DNA from: Chloranthus sessilifolius | Taxonomy: Eukaryota; Streptophyta; Magnoliopsida; Chloranthales; Chloranthaceae | Length of the DNA stretch: 64,000 nucleotides | Assembly (NCBI GenBank): GCA_021018995.1 | Contig: CM037590.1 | Location: 42,534,287 to 42,598,286 of the forward strand | Direction of reading: 5' to 3' | In this document: positions 24,591 to 34,619 of the stretch, piece by piece | Layout: each line of letters opens with the position of its first letter | Position numbering within the stretch: position 1 is the stretch's first letter | Position numbers and translations under genes: made by a program | Notes under the pieces: generated by a model | What the model was told of the DNA's origin: nothing | The model's database searches: none | Seen by the model: only the letters and a program-made list of their open reading frames with translations

Positions 24591-25184
24591 CAAAGTAAGG
24601 AGGGCAATGAGTGCACCAAAGGCGGGTGGGCAGCAAAGGAAGTCCAAGATATTTCAACAAAAGAGAGGTCTTGCCAGATCAAAAGATGTCCACAGTCTAG
24701 TTTTCCAATCTACAATTTCCCAAGATATCCAAGAATTCTGGCGGGCAGGGAATTTGTGCAAGGCTGGACTGCACTTTAGAAAGAAACTGCAGTGGGTCGA
24801 CTTTCCCCCACACCTACCTGCCACAAGAAATGTCCGATCACTCACCCCTTTAATCCAAAGTTCCAACTTCGTGGATTTTGATGGGTAAACTGGGATTGAA
24901 CCTACAACCTCAAGGCTGGCGAACATTCAATCCCAATTTTCATCTCACTCCTCGAATCCAATGCTGGCCAAAGAGGAAAAGGGTGTTGTTTCTCGCTTCG
25001 ATGAGTTATTTGCAAACTAAAAATCATGAGTCCATCGGCTACTCTATGACGACTCTTGCTTAAGTTTTTTCTATTTAGGTATCGCACCTTAGAAACCTTG
25101 CAAGAACATCACTTGTGCCAAAAGTTGGACGACACTAACACGGACAAGGCAAGAATCATTAATGCGGGATTGAACACTTCAAGA
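24591..25184. other. Unrecognised sequence with a SINE-like tail
   Basis: An open frame at 24607-24888 (+) has no domain I recognise. On the minus strand, 24930-24875 matches the 3' part of a tRNA-derived SINE-like repeat (GAGGTTGTAGGTTCAATCCC and a run like TTTACCCATCAAAA), shared with 41143-41232. The piece up to 25184 is the left half of the target into which the LINE at 25185 inserted. Confidence 0.4.
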
Positions 25185-25864
25185 ACCTGTTATATCTCAA
25201 AATATCGGAAAAGGTTACTCCTGCTATATGTCAATGACACCCGCCGCCATTGGGTGTTTTGGAACTGAATGTGGGCGGGCTAATAATATGGGGGTTGTTG
25301 GAGGAATAATTAGAGACCATGATGGGAACCTGGTTGAGGGCTTTGTTAGGAAGTTGTTTTGTAAGGACACCAAGGAGATAAAGATTGAGGCTATCAGTAA
25401 TGGGATCAAATGGGAAAGAGGGATAAGGTTATTCTTGAGACAAACAGCAAGGATGTTTACGAGGAAATAGCTAAGAAGACTCCTAGATGGAAGGGCTTTC
25501 TGGCTATTGAAGGCATTCAGGAATTTCTGAAGAGACATTCTAATGTCTCTCTTTCCCTTGTGTTTGAAGAAGCTAGTGCTGTGCGAGGTGGGCTGCAAAC
25601 CATGGAATTTCTGCAGATAGGGTGGTTCGGTGGCCTGAGAACATTGAGGTCCCTGAGGATCATGATATTCTTGTTAGGAAGGACAAGTGCCTTAATTTTG
25701 TTCATGTGTAATATCTTTTTGCTCCATTGATTTCTTTGGCCTTGGGGTGATGGCGATCCGAAGCTCTATGGTCATGGAAGTTATGGTCTTTTCTGTATTT
25801 TTGTACTCACCTTGGTTTCTGTTGAATAAATATTTCATTTACTGATCAAAAAAAAAAAAAAAAG
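25185..25864 (+). mobile_element. 5'-truncated LINE with RNase H domain and poly(A) tail
   Basis: The segment ends in about 15 A (25849-25863) and is flanked by the 11-bp duplication ACACTTCAAGA (25174-25184 and 25865-25875), the mark of target-primed reverse transcription. Inside lies a plant RNase H (RVT_3) domain: GVVGGIIRDHDGNLVEGF near 25290-25345, then IEAISNGIKWER, then in the next frame VILETNSKDVYEEIAKKTPR, VSLSLVFEEASAV and, after another change, PENIEVPEDHDILVRKD before the stop near 25709. Two or three frameshifts have accumulated. Only the last 0.7 kb of the LINE was inserted, so it was dead on arrival. Confidence 0.85.
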
Positions 25865-25875
25865 ACACTTCAAGA

Positions 25876-28800
25876 CCCTCCTCAACGCTCAGCATATGAC
25901 CAATTATCAAAAGAGCTATATCAACATGGAAGGTAGAAAACTTTGTCAAGCCGACACAACTTCTCACACCACCCTTCACCTAGGAGATCAGACCTGCAAT
26001 GTTCGCTAGGGGAACTAGAAAAGCGAGTCCTATGGTTAGGGATACCACAACAGCAAGTGAAATTACTATTATATCCTTAACTTATGGGCCCCTCTGTCCG
26101 GGCAATCATGGCTGGATCATCTGTACTTCCCAAGTGACTCAGTAGCATTTGTCTCCAAATAACTACACAAATTGTTTGGGCAGCTCAATAATACCTTCAC
26201 CGCTTTCCTGCAACCAAAGCTGCCACCAAATTTGATGAATTCAGGCCAAGCAGATAAACTCAATGCAAAATGTCTCTTTCATGGGATGAGTAAAGTCATG
26301 GGATCAATAATCAGCTCGCATAAATTGGTGTTCATCCCATCACATAGTCAATCTCTTCTTGCAAGGTTCCCGTGTCTCTCCTAAGCATCAATCTCCAAAT
26401 CCATGCCGAGGACATCATATTCTTGAATGAGGATACCGTCTTCTAACCATGGATCCTACTTAAATCATGTCGCCTTCTTCCTCCTACCTATATTTTCCAA
26501 GGCCTGGCTGCTAAAACACCTACATATCATTTGACCAATGGATCAATTTCAACACCTACAGTCTGTTACACTTGTCGACTGCATAGGAATCTCCTCTCAT
26601 GTCCAATTTTAATCTTCACATGTTTCTAAAACTCTGTTTTCCTTTCCTTCTTCTCATATTTTGCTCATTTTCCTTTCCTGGTCTTAGAAATTAATGATTC
26701 TTTTTCTATAGGTTCTACCTTATTGTTTCAAATGGATAGGGTCCGGTTCATCCCTGACCCGGTCTGAGCAGAACCATTTTCCATCCCCCCAAAACTAGGT
26801 TAAATTTGAACATTAAAAGTTCATACAAAGGGTCTCCACTTTTAATAGTCTCTTAAAAAGGATAGCAGAAATGGACTAGTCGATTTCATTCAAAGCCGCT
26901 GTCAAAAAGTTTTTGAAAGAAAAATGTCTCGGGTTAAGCATTTTTTCATATAAAGTTATAAACAAAGCCCCACCTATAAAAGGATAACCCTACTTCAAAA
27001 TTTGCATCAGTTCTTCCACTTGGAAATTTTTTATGATGCCACTACACCCAATTAAACAATTTATGTCGTTTCGAGCAGCATCCCTAGGGAGCAAATCCAA
27101 GGCCTCATACCATTGCAACCTAGTTAGCAAGTTGGAATTCGGGAAAATATCTGTAAGGCAAAAATGAAAAAAAAAAGGGTGGAAAATTCACTAAATTCGG
27201 GAAAAGGTCCGATAGCATTGGAAACTATTTTAAAATATGAAAAATAAAAATAAAAATTTACAAAAATAAGGAAAATTTTGGAAAAAAATCATAAAAAAAG
27301 TATCTAAAACGTAAAAAAATCGTGATTTTTTCATAAATGTGATTATTTTTGAAAAAAATAAATTGAGTTTTAAACGTGTTTCAGACTTTATGAAAAAAAA
27401 AAACACGTTTGCAGATTTTGGTAACCATGATTGCAAGTGGGTTGTCGGTTAGAGGTGGTTGTGGTAGTGGCAACGGTGGCGGTGCCAATAGCATTGATGG
27501 CGGTGGTGGGGTGATCGAGCGGCGTGATGTGAAGTTTAATAATAGAGACAAAATTGTCTCAAATATGCACGTCTGCATGATACCCAACGTGGTTTATACA
27601 AGAGGTAGCCAATCGAATGGTCAGTCCTGAATGATCGGCACGCGTGCCAAGAGCAGGTCAAAATAGAGGTTCATCTAGATGACATTTTTAACAGTTGCCA
27701 GACCTTATCCCTTATCAAGAACAAAGATAAACAGCATCCACATAGCTCAGAAAACTGGGTTAACAGGATCTTAATTATCTCTTTACTCATAATTAATTAA
27801 TAAAAAAAAATCTATCAGTAGAGTAAGCACTCCAGAGACATAATATATCATGAAAAAGTAAAGGTTACAGGCAATTTCAATGTCTTTGTATGAGGATGGT
27901 AGAATACAAGTGTAATGTGTTGTTTGCTCCTTACATTTACTCAACTAGTTTTCAAATTGCAAGCCACTGGTATACAGCAAAACTGCAACCTGTTACAGAG
28001 CCATACGGTCGAAGGAGCAGTAACATTTTATGCCCACCCATTACAAATGTTCGAACGCTTTCTCTTTTTAATTCCTTCAATATCATTCGAAGGGAGATAA
28101 CAAGATAATTTATAAAACAACTCTATATAGCTCGCCTGATATAGCTAACTTCAATTTATCTTCCAGGGACTCTAAATGTAACAGAAAGGGACTCTGCATA
28201 AGAAATCCTTGTGCACAAGTGTAAAATAATGCTCTGACAGATGGCTTCGGGATCCACAAAGAAGAAACTTTCCACGCTTATTATGAAGTTCTAAACAGTC
28301 CCCCCAACCGGCATAACCCGGGCAGTTGAAAACCTCCAGTCATTGACTCCGGAAATGACTTATATCCATCTGCTCTTGCACATTGTTTCAAACAAATTGC
28401 CAACAGACAATGGATAAGCACCACGCTTTTAGTTACTCCCGGACGACAGGAAATCTACCAGCCTAGGTGGCTTTAATCTGAAACTTCAAAACGATCTCTC
28501 TGTCTACCTCCTCCACACCAAATGCCCCTAGCCTGGATCTAGCAAGCCACCCATTTCAGATAAATCTGGTGTTCATTCAATGAGCTTTTTTTTATAGACC
28601 TTCACCTATTGCATCCAAGTTCCATAGCCCAAAAGTAAGGTTAGATTTTGGACTCCCTACAGCCTTTTATGTGAAGGCCGGAGACTCCTTCCACTTCTCA
28701 ATCAAACCTCCTTCCCACTTGTAGTGCCCAGAAAGTAAGTCCTTACTCCTAACAAATGGACTCGCATAAAAAATTGAGGGACAAAACCACTCCCAGCATG

Positions 28801-29481
28801 CAGTGGAGCCACATTGAAGGGGCCAATTGCATCACAAAAAAAGCCTGCAAGCAAGTTCGGTCACCTAAAACAATGTGTCTGATCCTGCGTTTCCCGCTCT
28901 GCATGACCTCTTCGGTCAACCAATCCCGTGGTACATTTACAATTTTTTTCTTCGAGAATGGCCCACAACCCAAATATTGTTCATTTACATCAAAAGTCGT
29001 CATCGTCATTATCATCAGCATAGCTATATCCTATCAAATTTGGGGGTTTGGTAAGCATCTAGCCACGTAGTGACAAATTGGGTGGTTGCATCCAATAGCT
29101 CCACCAAAAACTATTGGTTCGTTTCCACAGCTGAACAGGGCACTCTGCATCTATTAATTATTTTTACAAGTCAGAAAGTCAAAGACTCGGTCTTTAAGAT
29201 GACACAAATAAGGAAACTTCAGGAAATGCACGATTTGGAACACCATTACTGAAAAATGTGTCCACGGCACACAAACTAAACATGCATATTTAACACCATT
29301 CATATGCATGTGGATGTGCATGAGACAAGTATATGCATCAATCAAGCATCATAAAAATGACCACCTCGTGAATGTGATGATCTTACCAAGATCTGGAACC
29401 AACCGTTCATCTTAAATGGAATCAAAGTGCAAGTGAATGCAACTTGTTCCATATGCATGCAAAAAAGCCAAATTTTTTTAA
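25876..29481. other. Long stretch without a recognisable gene
   Basis: No gene was recognised on either strand. The part at 27.13-27.42 kb is AT-rich with GGAAAATT-type words like the CATAGTGAC MITEs but lacks clean ends. A GGTGGTGG-rich patch lies at 27.42-27.52 kb. On the minus strand a frame at about 29043-28990 ends in YSYADDNDDDDF and a stop. It might be a true 3' terminal exon, but nothing links it to a gene, so it is not called. Confidence 0.35.
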
Positions 29482-29764
29482 TTAAGTATGATGCTCGGGG
29501 ACTTTTTCTGCATATGATTCTGCATGGAAAAGCTCCAAAGAGCCCCACGTTCTTCCAATCTTCAATTTAGCAAGCAGGGGAACTGAAAGAAAAAAAGAGC
29601 ATCATTCATACTCAAAGATATTATGGGATAAAAATGAGTAAATAAGTTGATTTTGACTTGCACATACCACGAAGTGCGACGGCATTTTCCATACTCAATT
29701 GCAGCAATAATGCAGCCTCCCTGACCACTCAAGGATCGACTTCCAGCAATAGTTTATGATGTGC
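29482..29764 (-). pseudogene. DNA polymerase theta (TEBICHI)-like gene, last two exons, inactive
   Basis: Minus strand. Exon 29764-29668 reads HHKLLLEVDP, a TGA at 29731-29729, then VVREAALLLQLSMENAVALR. It ends at a GTATGTG donor, phase 1. Exon 29582-29482 follows a TTTCTTTCAG acceptor and reads PLLAKLKIGRTWGSLELF and so on to a TAA at 29484-29482. The junction restores a Val codon in frame. The end matches the family-A polymerase domain of theta-type enzymes (KxKIGxxWGxLxxF), which in plants is TEBICHI, a helicase-polymerase of double-strand-break end joining. The catalytic motif C, normally HDE, is HHK here, so the metal-binding Asp is lost. Together with the in-frame stop this indicates a pseudogene. 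No upstream exons were found as far as 34 kb. Confidence 0.75.
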
Positions 29765-29883
29765 CTTAAAAAATTATTGCAAATACTTGCATCAAATCTG
29801 AAACCAAACACGCCTCATCTTTCCAAGAGATCGAACCGAATTAAAAATAAGAAACCTCAGAATCATATCCTCTGTACAATTTC

Positions 29884-30212
29884 CAGGGGTTTCAATGGGC
29901 CGGATTGGCCTGCTACCTGGCTTGGCCCAGTTTAGGCTGGCTTTGGGCTCCGGTAGTAGCCCTGATTAGTAACTGGAGAGGGGAGCCTTTCAAGCCCAGC
30001 TCGACCAAACCAAGCTAAATGACAATAAATGAACAGGGTTGGCTTTGGCTAGAACCCAATTTGAGCTGGGCATGGGCTCGGGTAGTTGGGTAATCAGATC
30101 TGGACCCAGCTGAGCCAGGCCTAATTAGTACCTAGTAGGATTCGGGTTCAGTTTCTAGAGCCAGTGAAAATTTGATCATTTTAAGGCTAGATACAGTCCA
30201 TTAATACCCCTA
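29884..30212. mobile_element. hAT-like MITE, GGCTGGGC/GCCCAGC word family
   Basis: Termini CAGGGGTTTCAATGGGC and, inverted, TAGGGGTATTAATGGAC are flanked by ACAATTTC (29876-29883) and AAAGTTTC (30213-30220), six of eight matching. The interior repeats GGCTTGGCCC, GGCTGGCTTTGGGC, CAAGCCCAGCTCG and similar complementary words. Confidence 0.65.
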
Positions 30213-30402
30213 AAAGTTTCCATTTTTAACATAGGCAAGGAAGGTCATGTTATAAGCAAATGATAAGAAAAGTGTCTAGGGTGGGTGTATAAAAACCTGC
30301 AAAAGAATTCGGCAACAGCCTTTTAAGCATGGAAAATTGTGCTGCTAGCGATGTGCTTGAATTTGGTGCCTCCACATGCACGATATTATTGCTATATGTA
30401 CC

Positions 30403-30727
30403 TAGTGCTGCAACAGAGTCGAGCTAGCTCGGCTCAGTCCGAAAATGAGAGCTTTTGCTCTCTTAAGCTCGACTAGAGAGTTAGAGTAGAGCTTTTTATT
30501 TAGAGCTCGATTGAAGTAGAGCTGAGCTAGTAAAGCTCGGGTCGGTCCAGCTCGGCTTTATTAATAATATATAATACTTTTATATGATGAAATATATTTT
30601 ATATAATTTTGAAGTTTTTTTCTTTTTCTTTAATATTTTCCCCTTATAATAAGATTCATCTAGTAGTTATTTTATAATGGATAGATATGTAATCAACATA
30701 TAATATTTGTGACATCTATTGAAGTTT

Positions 30728-30770
<43 letters not shown>

Positions 30771-31204
30771 GCAACCATTAAAGTTCTTTCTCACTCGTTT
30801 CAATAAACAATCACTAGCATGACAATTGACCAATCAACCAACACCTATACTCTTAATCAATATTTAGCACATTAAATTTAAACATTTTTTTCTTTCTAAT
30901 TGATGTTAAATTTAAAAGGAGTATAAGATTAAAAGATATTAGGGCTTTCATTTATAAATTTTATTAAATCTTTCATCTATGAAAAAAAGATATTATTTAA
31001 ATAACATTAGTAAAAAAATTTATAATAAAACTTATTTAGCTAGAGGCTTGTCTCGGCCCCACTTGAGCTCGATAGAACCGAGCTAGAGCTTAGGCTTTTT
31101 AGGCTCCAAGGGCCTAGAATCAAGTTTTAGCTCGGCTCATATAAGGTAGAGCCGAGCTAGAGCTGACCCAAGCTCGAGCTCGGCCTGACTCGGTTGCAGC
31201 CATA
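30403..31204. mobile_element. hAT-like element, AGCTCGAGCTCGG word family
   Basis: Termini TAGTGCTGCAACAGAGTC and, inverted, TATGGCTGCAACCGAGTC are flanked by TATGTACC (30395-30402) and CATGCACC (31205-31212), six of eight matching. About 150 bp at each end is packed with GAGCTCGGCTC, AGCTCGAGCT and GAGCTGAGC. The AT-rich middle holds a (CT)n microsatellite at about 30730-30770. No coding sequence. Confidence 0.75.
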
Positions 31205-31229
31205 CATGCACCATAGGCGGTTCATAGGA

Positions 31230-31442
31230 CCTCAATTCTGAGAGCTCTCTAGGGCCAAAATTCTGAGGGACTGGAAGGCCTAATCCATTGGCCGCGGTGT
31301 ATTGGCTGAGGCATCATCTTGCCAGCCTTTACTCTGGTTTCCCTTGTTTTTCTCTGTTTTTTGTGCTCTTTTTATTGCTGACGTGGTAGAAGCTCTCTTT
31401 GTATTGCTTAATGGAAGTTGTTTTTGCCGATTAAAAAAAAGT
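31230..31442 (+). mobile_element. Probable LINE 3' tail
   Basis: A T-rich, non-coding stretch ends in TTTTTGCCGATTAAAAAAAA, much like the 3' end of the LINE at 25185-25864 (which ends CTGATC plus A run). No coding remnant or target duplication was identified, so this rests on resemblance only. Confidence 0.35.
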
Positions 31443-31809
31443 GTTACCATACTTGTACCAAAGATTGAGACGTAAGCATAAAAAAGTAGAAGAAAAAGCC
31501 CAATGAAGACCAGAAGGTGAATCGTGAAAAGGCGTATAAAGAATTGCCAAGTTATAGAAAGCTTAGCATTGATCAAAAAAAGAACGGAAAATTAAAACTC
31601 ACAAAGCTGACCCTACGATAGATGGAATAAGATTGTGATGATGATAATGCTACAAGAAAATCTTGGCTATGCCTCTACCACCTGCAGTGTTTGGGTGTTC
31701 GTTTTCATCAGCACGTCCATGAAAAAGACTTCAATAGCAAAGATGTTTATTCGGGAGAAATAACGATTATCGTTGTTTGTTTTTTAAGCGTTTGATGTTG
31801 GTTGAGCAG

Positions 31810-31922
31810 TTGAGCTTGTCATTAGTTAATTTTTTATTTTTTTTATTTTTTAAGAAGAGCTTGTCATCAGTTTTTTTATTTTATTTTTTATTTTTAAAAG
31901 AAGAGCTTGTCATCAGTTATTG
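31810..31922 (+). repeat. Short tandem repeat, about 45-bp units
   Basis: The unit AGAAGAGCTTGTCATCAGTT plus a T-rich spacer occurs about two and a half times, starting near 31813, 31855 and 31901. Confidence 0.7.
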
Positions 31923-32562
31923 GTGTAACGTTTGATGGAATCTCTATTATTTTTTTATTTGGCTCTCATTACTTAACACTATCACACGTATTAGGGTGTC
32001 CTTGCACTCAATTGTTTTATTTTTTAAATTCATTTTTACTTTTAAAGGTACCTCTTTTTGTGCCATTGAAACCCGTTGAATGCTTAGAATCAGAGAGATC
32101 ATTCTTCACCCCATTCTTCCACAGAAGATTTGGAGACTATGAGCTTATCTCTCTCAGTTTTTTATTTCAAGTAGCAACCGTAACCCAAAAGTGGATCATT
32201 ATGTTCTTTAAGTCTGCTCACACGTGTTGGTGTCAATTGCTTGATCTCATTTTTAATGTTTTTAAGACAAAATACTCCCAGTGTTTAGATAGATTTAAAT
32301 TTATCAAATAATAATATAAAGGCTAATTTGGTATTATTGTACCTACAATAAATATTTATCTCTCTCACATCTGCAATGCAACTGATTCATGGCACCTCTG
32401 TTTGGACGGGGGGTGGAACATAGGGAGTCCTCCGTGTGGTCAAATTATATGCCATGTCATGGATAGTAAAAAGTCTTTGATTCTTTAAACAATGTTAGTG
32501 TAATAAATGATCTATTAATAAGTATTAGGCACTAGACCAGAAAATTGTAAACAGTACGAACC
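31923..32562. other. Intergenic, no gene seen
   Basis: An open frame at 31907-32311 (+) has no recognisable domain and biased, AT-rich composition. Nothing else is visible. Confidence 0.35.
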
Positions 32563-32715
32563 ATACAGTGGACAATTTTTTAATAATAATTTTACAGGCA
32601 GCTTTTGTGGCGTGACTTAACTGGCTGCAGTGCTTGGGTGCCACTATGTGTGCTGCCAGTCACATCTTGCACGTAAGCTTCCTGCAAAATTGTCTATAAA
32701 AATTATCCACCGTAT
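32563..32715. mobile_element. Fold-back MITE, about 150 bp
   Basis: The ends ATACAGTGGACAATTTTT and, inverted, ATACGGTGGATAATTTTT pair over roughly 38 bases with few mismatches, leaving a GC-richer loop. A related hairpin lies at 35789-35967 in the intron of the neighbouring gene. Confidence 0.65.
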
Positions 32716-32922
32716 AACACTGCCCCAACCAAACCATAGTCAATCTCCCTCCGCCAACCTTGGGAAATGCATGCACCAAATCTTTGAATGATCAAACGCA
32801 TGCTTAAACTGATATGCATGCTAATAAATAGCAGCAACCTTTGAAGGGTTGATTGTTTTGGCAGAAGAAGATTGATCGGAGCACTAGTGGGTGTACTCGC
32901 GTGGGCACCCAATACTCTATAA

Positions 32923-33298
32923 CGTGGTTTGAAAACCCGAAAATTTAACTTTGACTCAATAATCAGCTGGGTCAAGTTAACTCGAAGACTAGGATAAATT
33001 CTCGACTTACTCCCACTGGCTAATTTAGTAATATTTTTAGTAGGTATATATTTTATAAAAATAAAAACTATTTTTACCAGAAAAAAGTTGGACATATAAA
33101 ATAGGTAGTTTAATATTTTTTTCAAAAGATGGGGCTTGTAAAACCTTATCCCATGAAGATATTTTCTCCATAAGGGTAGTTTACAAAACCTCATCATCCT
33201 TGCAGAATTTCAACCTGACTCGGACCAAGCTCAAAATCTCAGTGAGTTGAGTAAACATTGCAGTGTTATTCGATGACTCACCGAGTTTTAGAACTGTG
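32923..33298. mobile_element. Possible MITE, GAGTTAACTCG word family
   Basis: The ends CGTGGTTTGAAAACCCG and, inverted, CACAGTTCTAAAACTCGG are similar. Near them lie TTAACTCGAAGACT, GGTGAGTCATCG-like and GACTCGG words, as in the element at 42749-43607. The flanking octamers do not match convincingly, so the boundaries are provisional. Confidence 0.45.
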
Positions 33299-34116
33299 CT
33301 TAGAAACTAAAATGATCGGAAAAGGATATTATGAAATTTTCCCATGAAAGTGATGGCAAATCCTTCAAGATAACACACAATCGTCTGTTAGGTTAGGTGC
33401 CCAACTAACTCTTCAACATTTCACTATCCTTTCCCCCCGCGCCAAAATTCAAAAACTAAATAAAAACTAAACTTATACATCAAAGAAATCATTACCTTCC
33501 TTTTGTGATCTTTCGTTTGATCAGAAAGACAAAGTCTCCCAAATTAACAATAAGCCCTTTGCTTTTGCTTCAATCCTGTTTGCTTCTTAATTAGATTATA
33601 TCAAAATCAAGAGGAAGTTAGGCCAACAGTTAGTTCCATGATTCCCTTATACCTGAAGCAAAGCTGTTAGATTCTTGGTCACCATCTAACCCAACTCTTC
33701 ACCTGCCATCTCTTTATCTTGAACACTTCTTCTTTGCCTGCCAAAAACACAGATTCATTTTCTTCTTCCAATCAACCGATGTCTTCTGATCATGGTTTTG
33801 ATCTGAAAGTATAGTTGTTAGAAGATTTGAATTGTGGGTATTCAGGTGTCCTGAATAATTAGTCCTTTTCTCTCTATTTGGTCATTTATATCTGAAATCA
33901 GAGAAAATTTTGGCTGTTTCTAATTACGGGTTTTGGAGGATTATGATCTTCAGAAGGTCATGTACAGTTTGTTCAATGATCAGCTGCTACGGTTTATCAA
34001 CGAAAGAGTGTAGCCATACTAGCCCATGATCCTATTCGATAATATAGCTTTTTCAGTAGCTCCGATTTGCGGGATTCAAATTGGGTTTCAGGTTTAAACT
34101 TTGTTTTCGCTCCTCC
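33299..34116 (+). promoter_or_regulatory. Upstream and 5' leader region of the RING-H2 gene
   Basis: Between the MITE and the start codon the sequence has CT-rich patches (about 33660-33790) typical of plant 5' untranslated regions. A possible leader intron acceptor TTGGGTTTCAG lies at about 34081-34091, 26 bases before the ATG. No TATA box could be assigned with confidence. Leader and promoter limits are inference. Confidence 0.35.
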
Positions 34117-34619
34117 ATGAATACCCGTTACTATTTTCCGCCCGACCCATTAGATGCTATTAGCATACCATTCCCACATTCATCAAATTCTGTAGCCGAT
34201 GAAGAGGATCAGGCGGGGGGCATTCGCAGCAGGTCAGCCCGCGAGCCACCATTGTCACTAATGATGAGGACAGTGATGAGAATCTCTAGAGCAAGATGGT
34301 TTAGTTTCTTGAGAAGGGTCTTTCATTATCAGAATGGATCGAGGTCTGATCTAGGAGCAAACCCTTTCAATTCTGGGGCTTGGATAGTCTTGGAATTCCT
34401 TATTTTGGTACTTCAGATAGGTGCTATAACAGTCACTTTGGTTTTTTCTAAAGAGGAGAATCCAGTTTGGCCTTTGAGGATTTGGGTTCTAGGGTATAAT
34501 CTAGGGAGCATTCTCAGCTTGCCTCTTCTCTACTGGCGATATTGGCATCCTTACGCTACCCAAGGCAATGGCTTCAGCTTCTCTAATGTGGAACAACCCA
34601 GAAGCATCGACGAATCTAG
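34117..34619 (+). CDS. RING-H2 E3 ligase, exon 1
   Basis: Encodes MNTRYYFPPDPLDAISIPF, an acidic and Ser/Arg-rich cytosolic head, LMMRTVMRISRARWFSFLRR, and the first two membrane segments. It ends with ESR split after AG. The longer frame beginning at 34081 uses TTG, so 34117 is preferred. Confidence 0.92.

Noticed and set aside
28990-29043. Minus-strand frame ending in YSYADDNDDDDF and a stop, possibly a terminal exon
   Set aside because: The acidic tail looks plausible, but the acceptor is weak, no other exon joins it, and it lies beyond the stop of the polymerase theta-like remnant.
32703-33197. Minus-strand open frame of 164 codons upstream of the RING gene
   Set aside because: It overlaps a fold-back MITE and a word-rich repeat and has no protein-like features.
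34081-34116. Earlier start for the RING-H2 protein
   Set aside because: The codon at 34081 is TTG, not ATG; the first ATG in frame is 34117.
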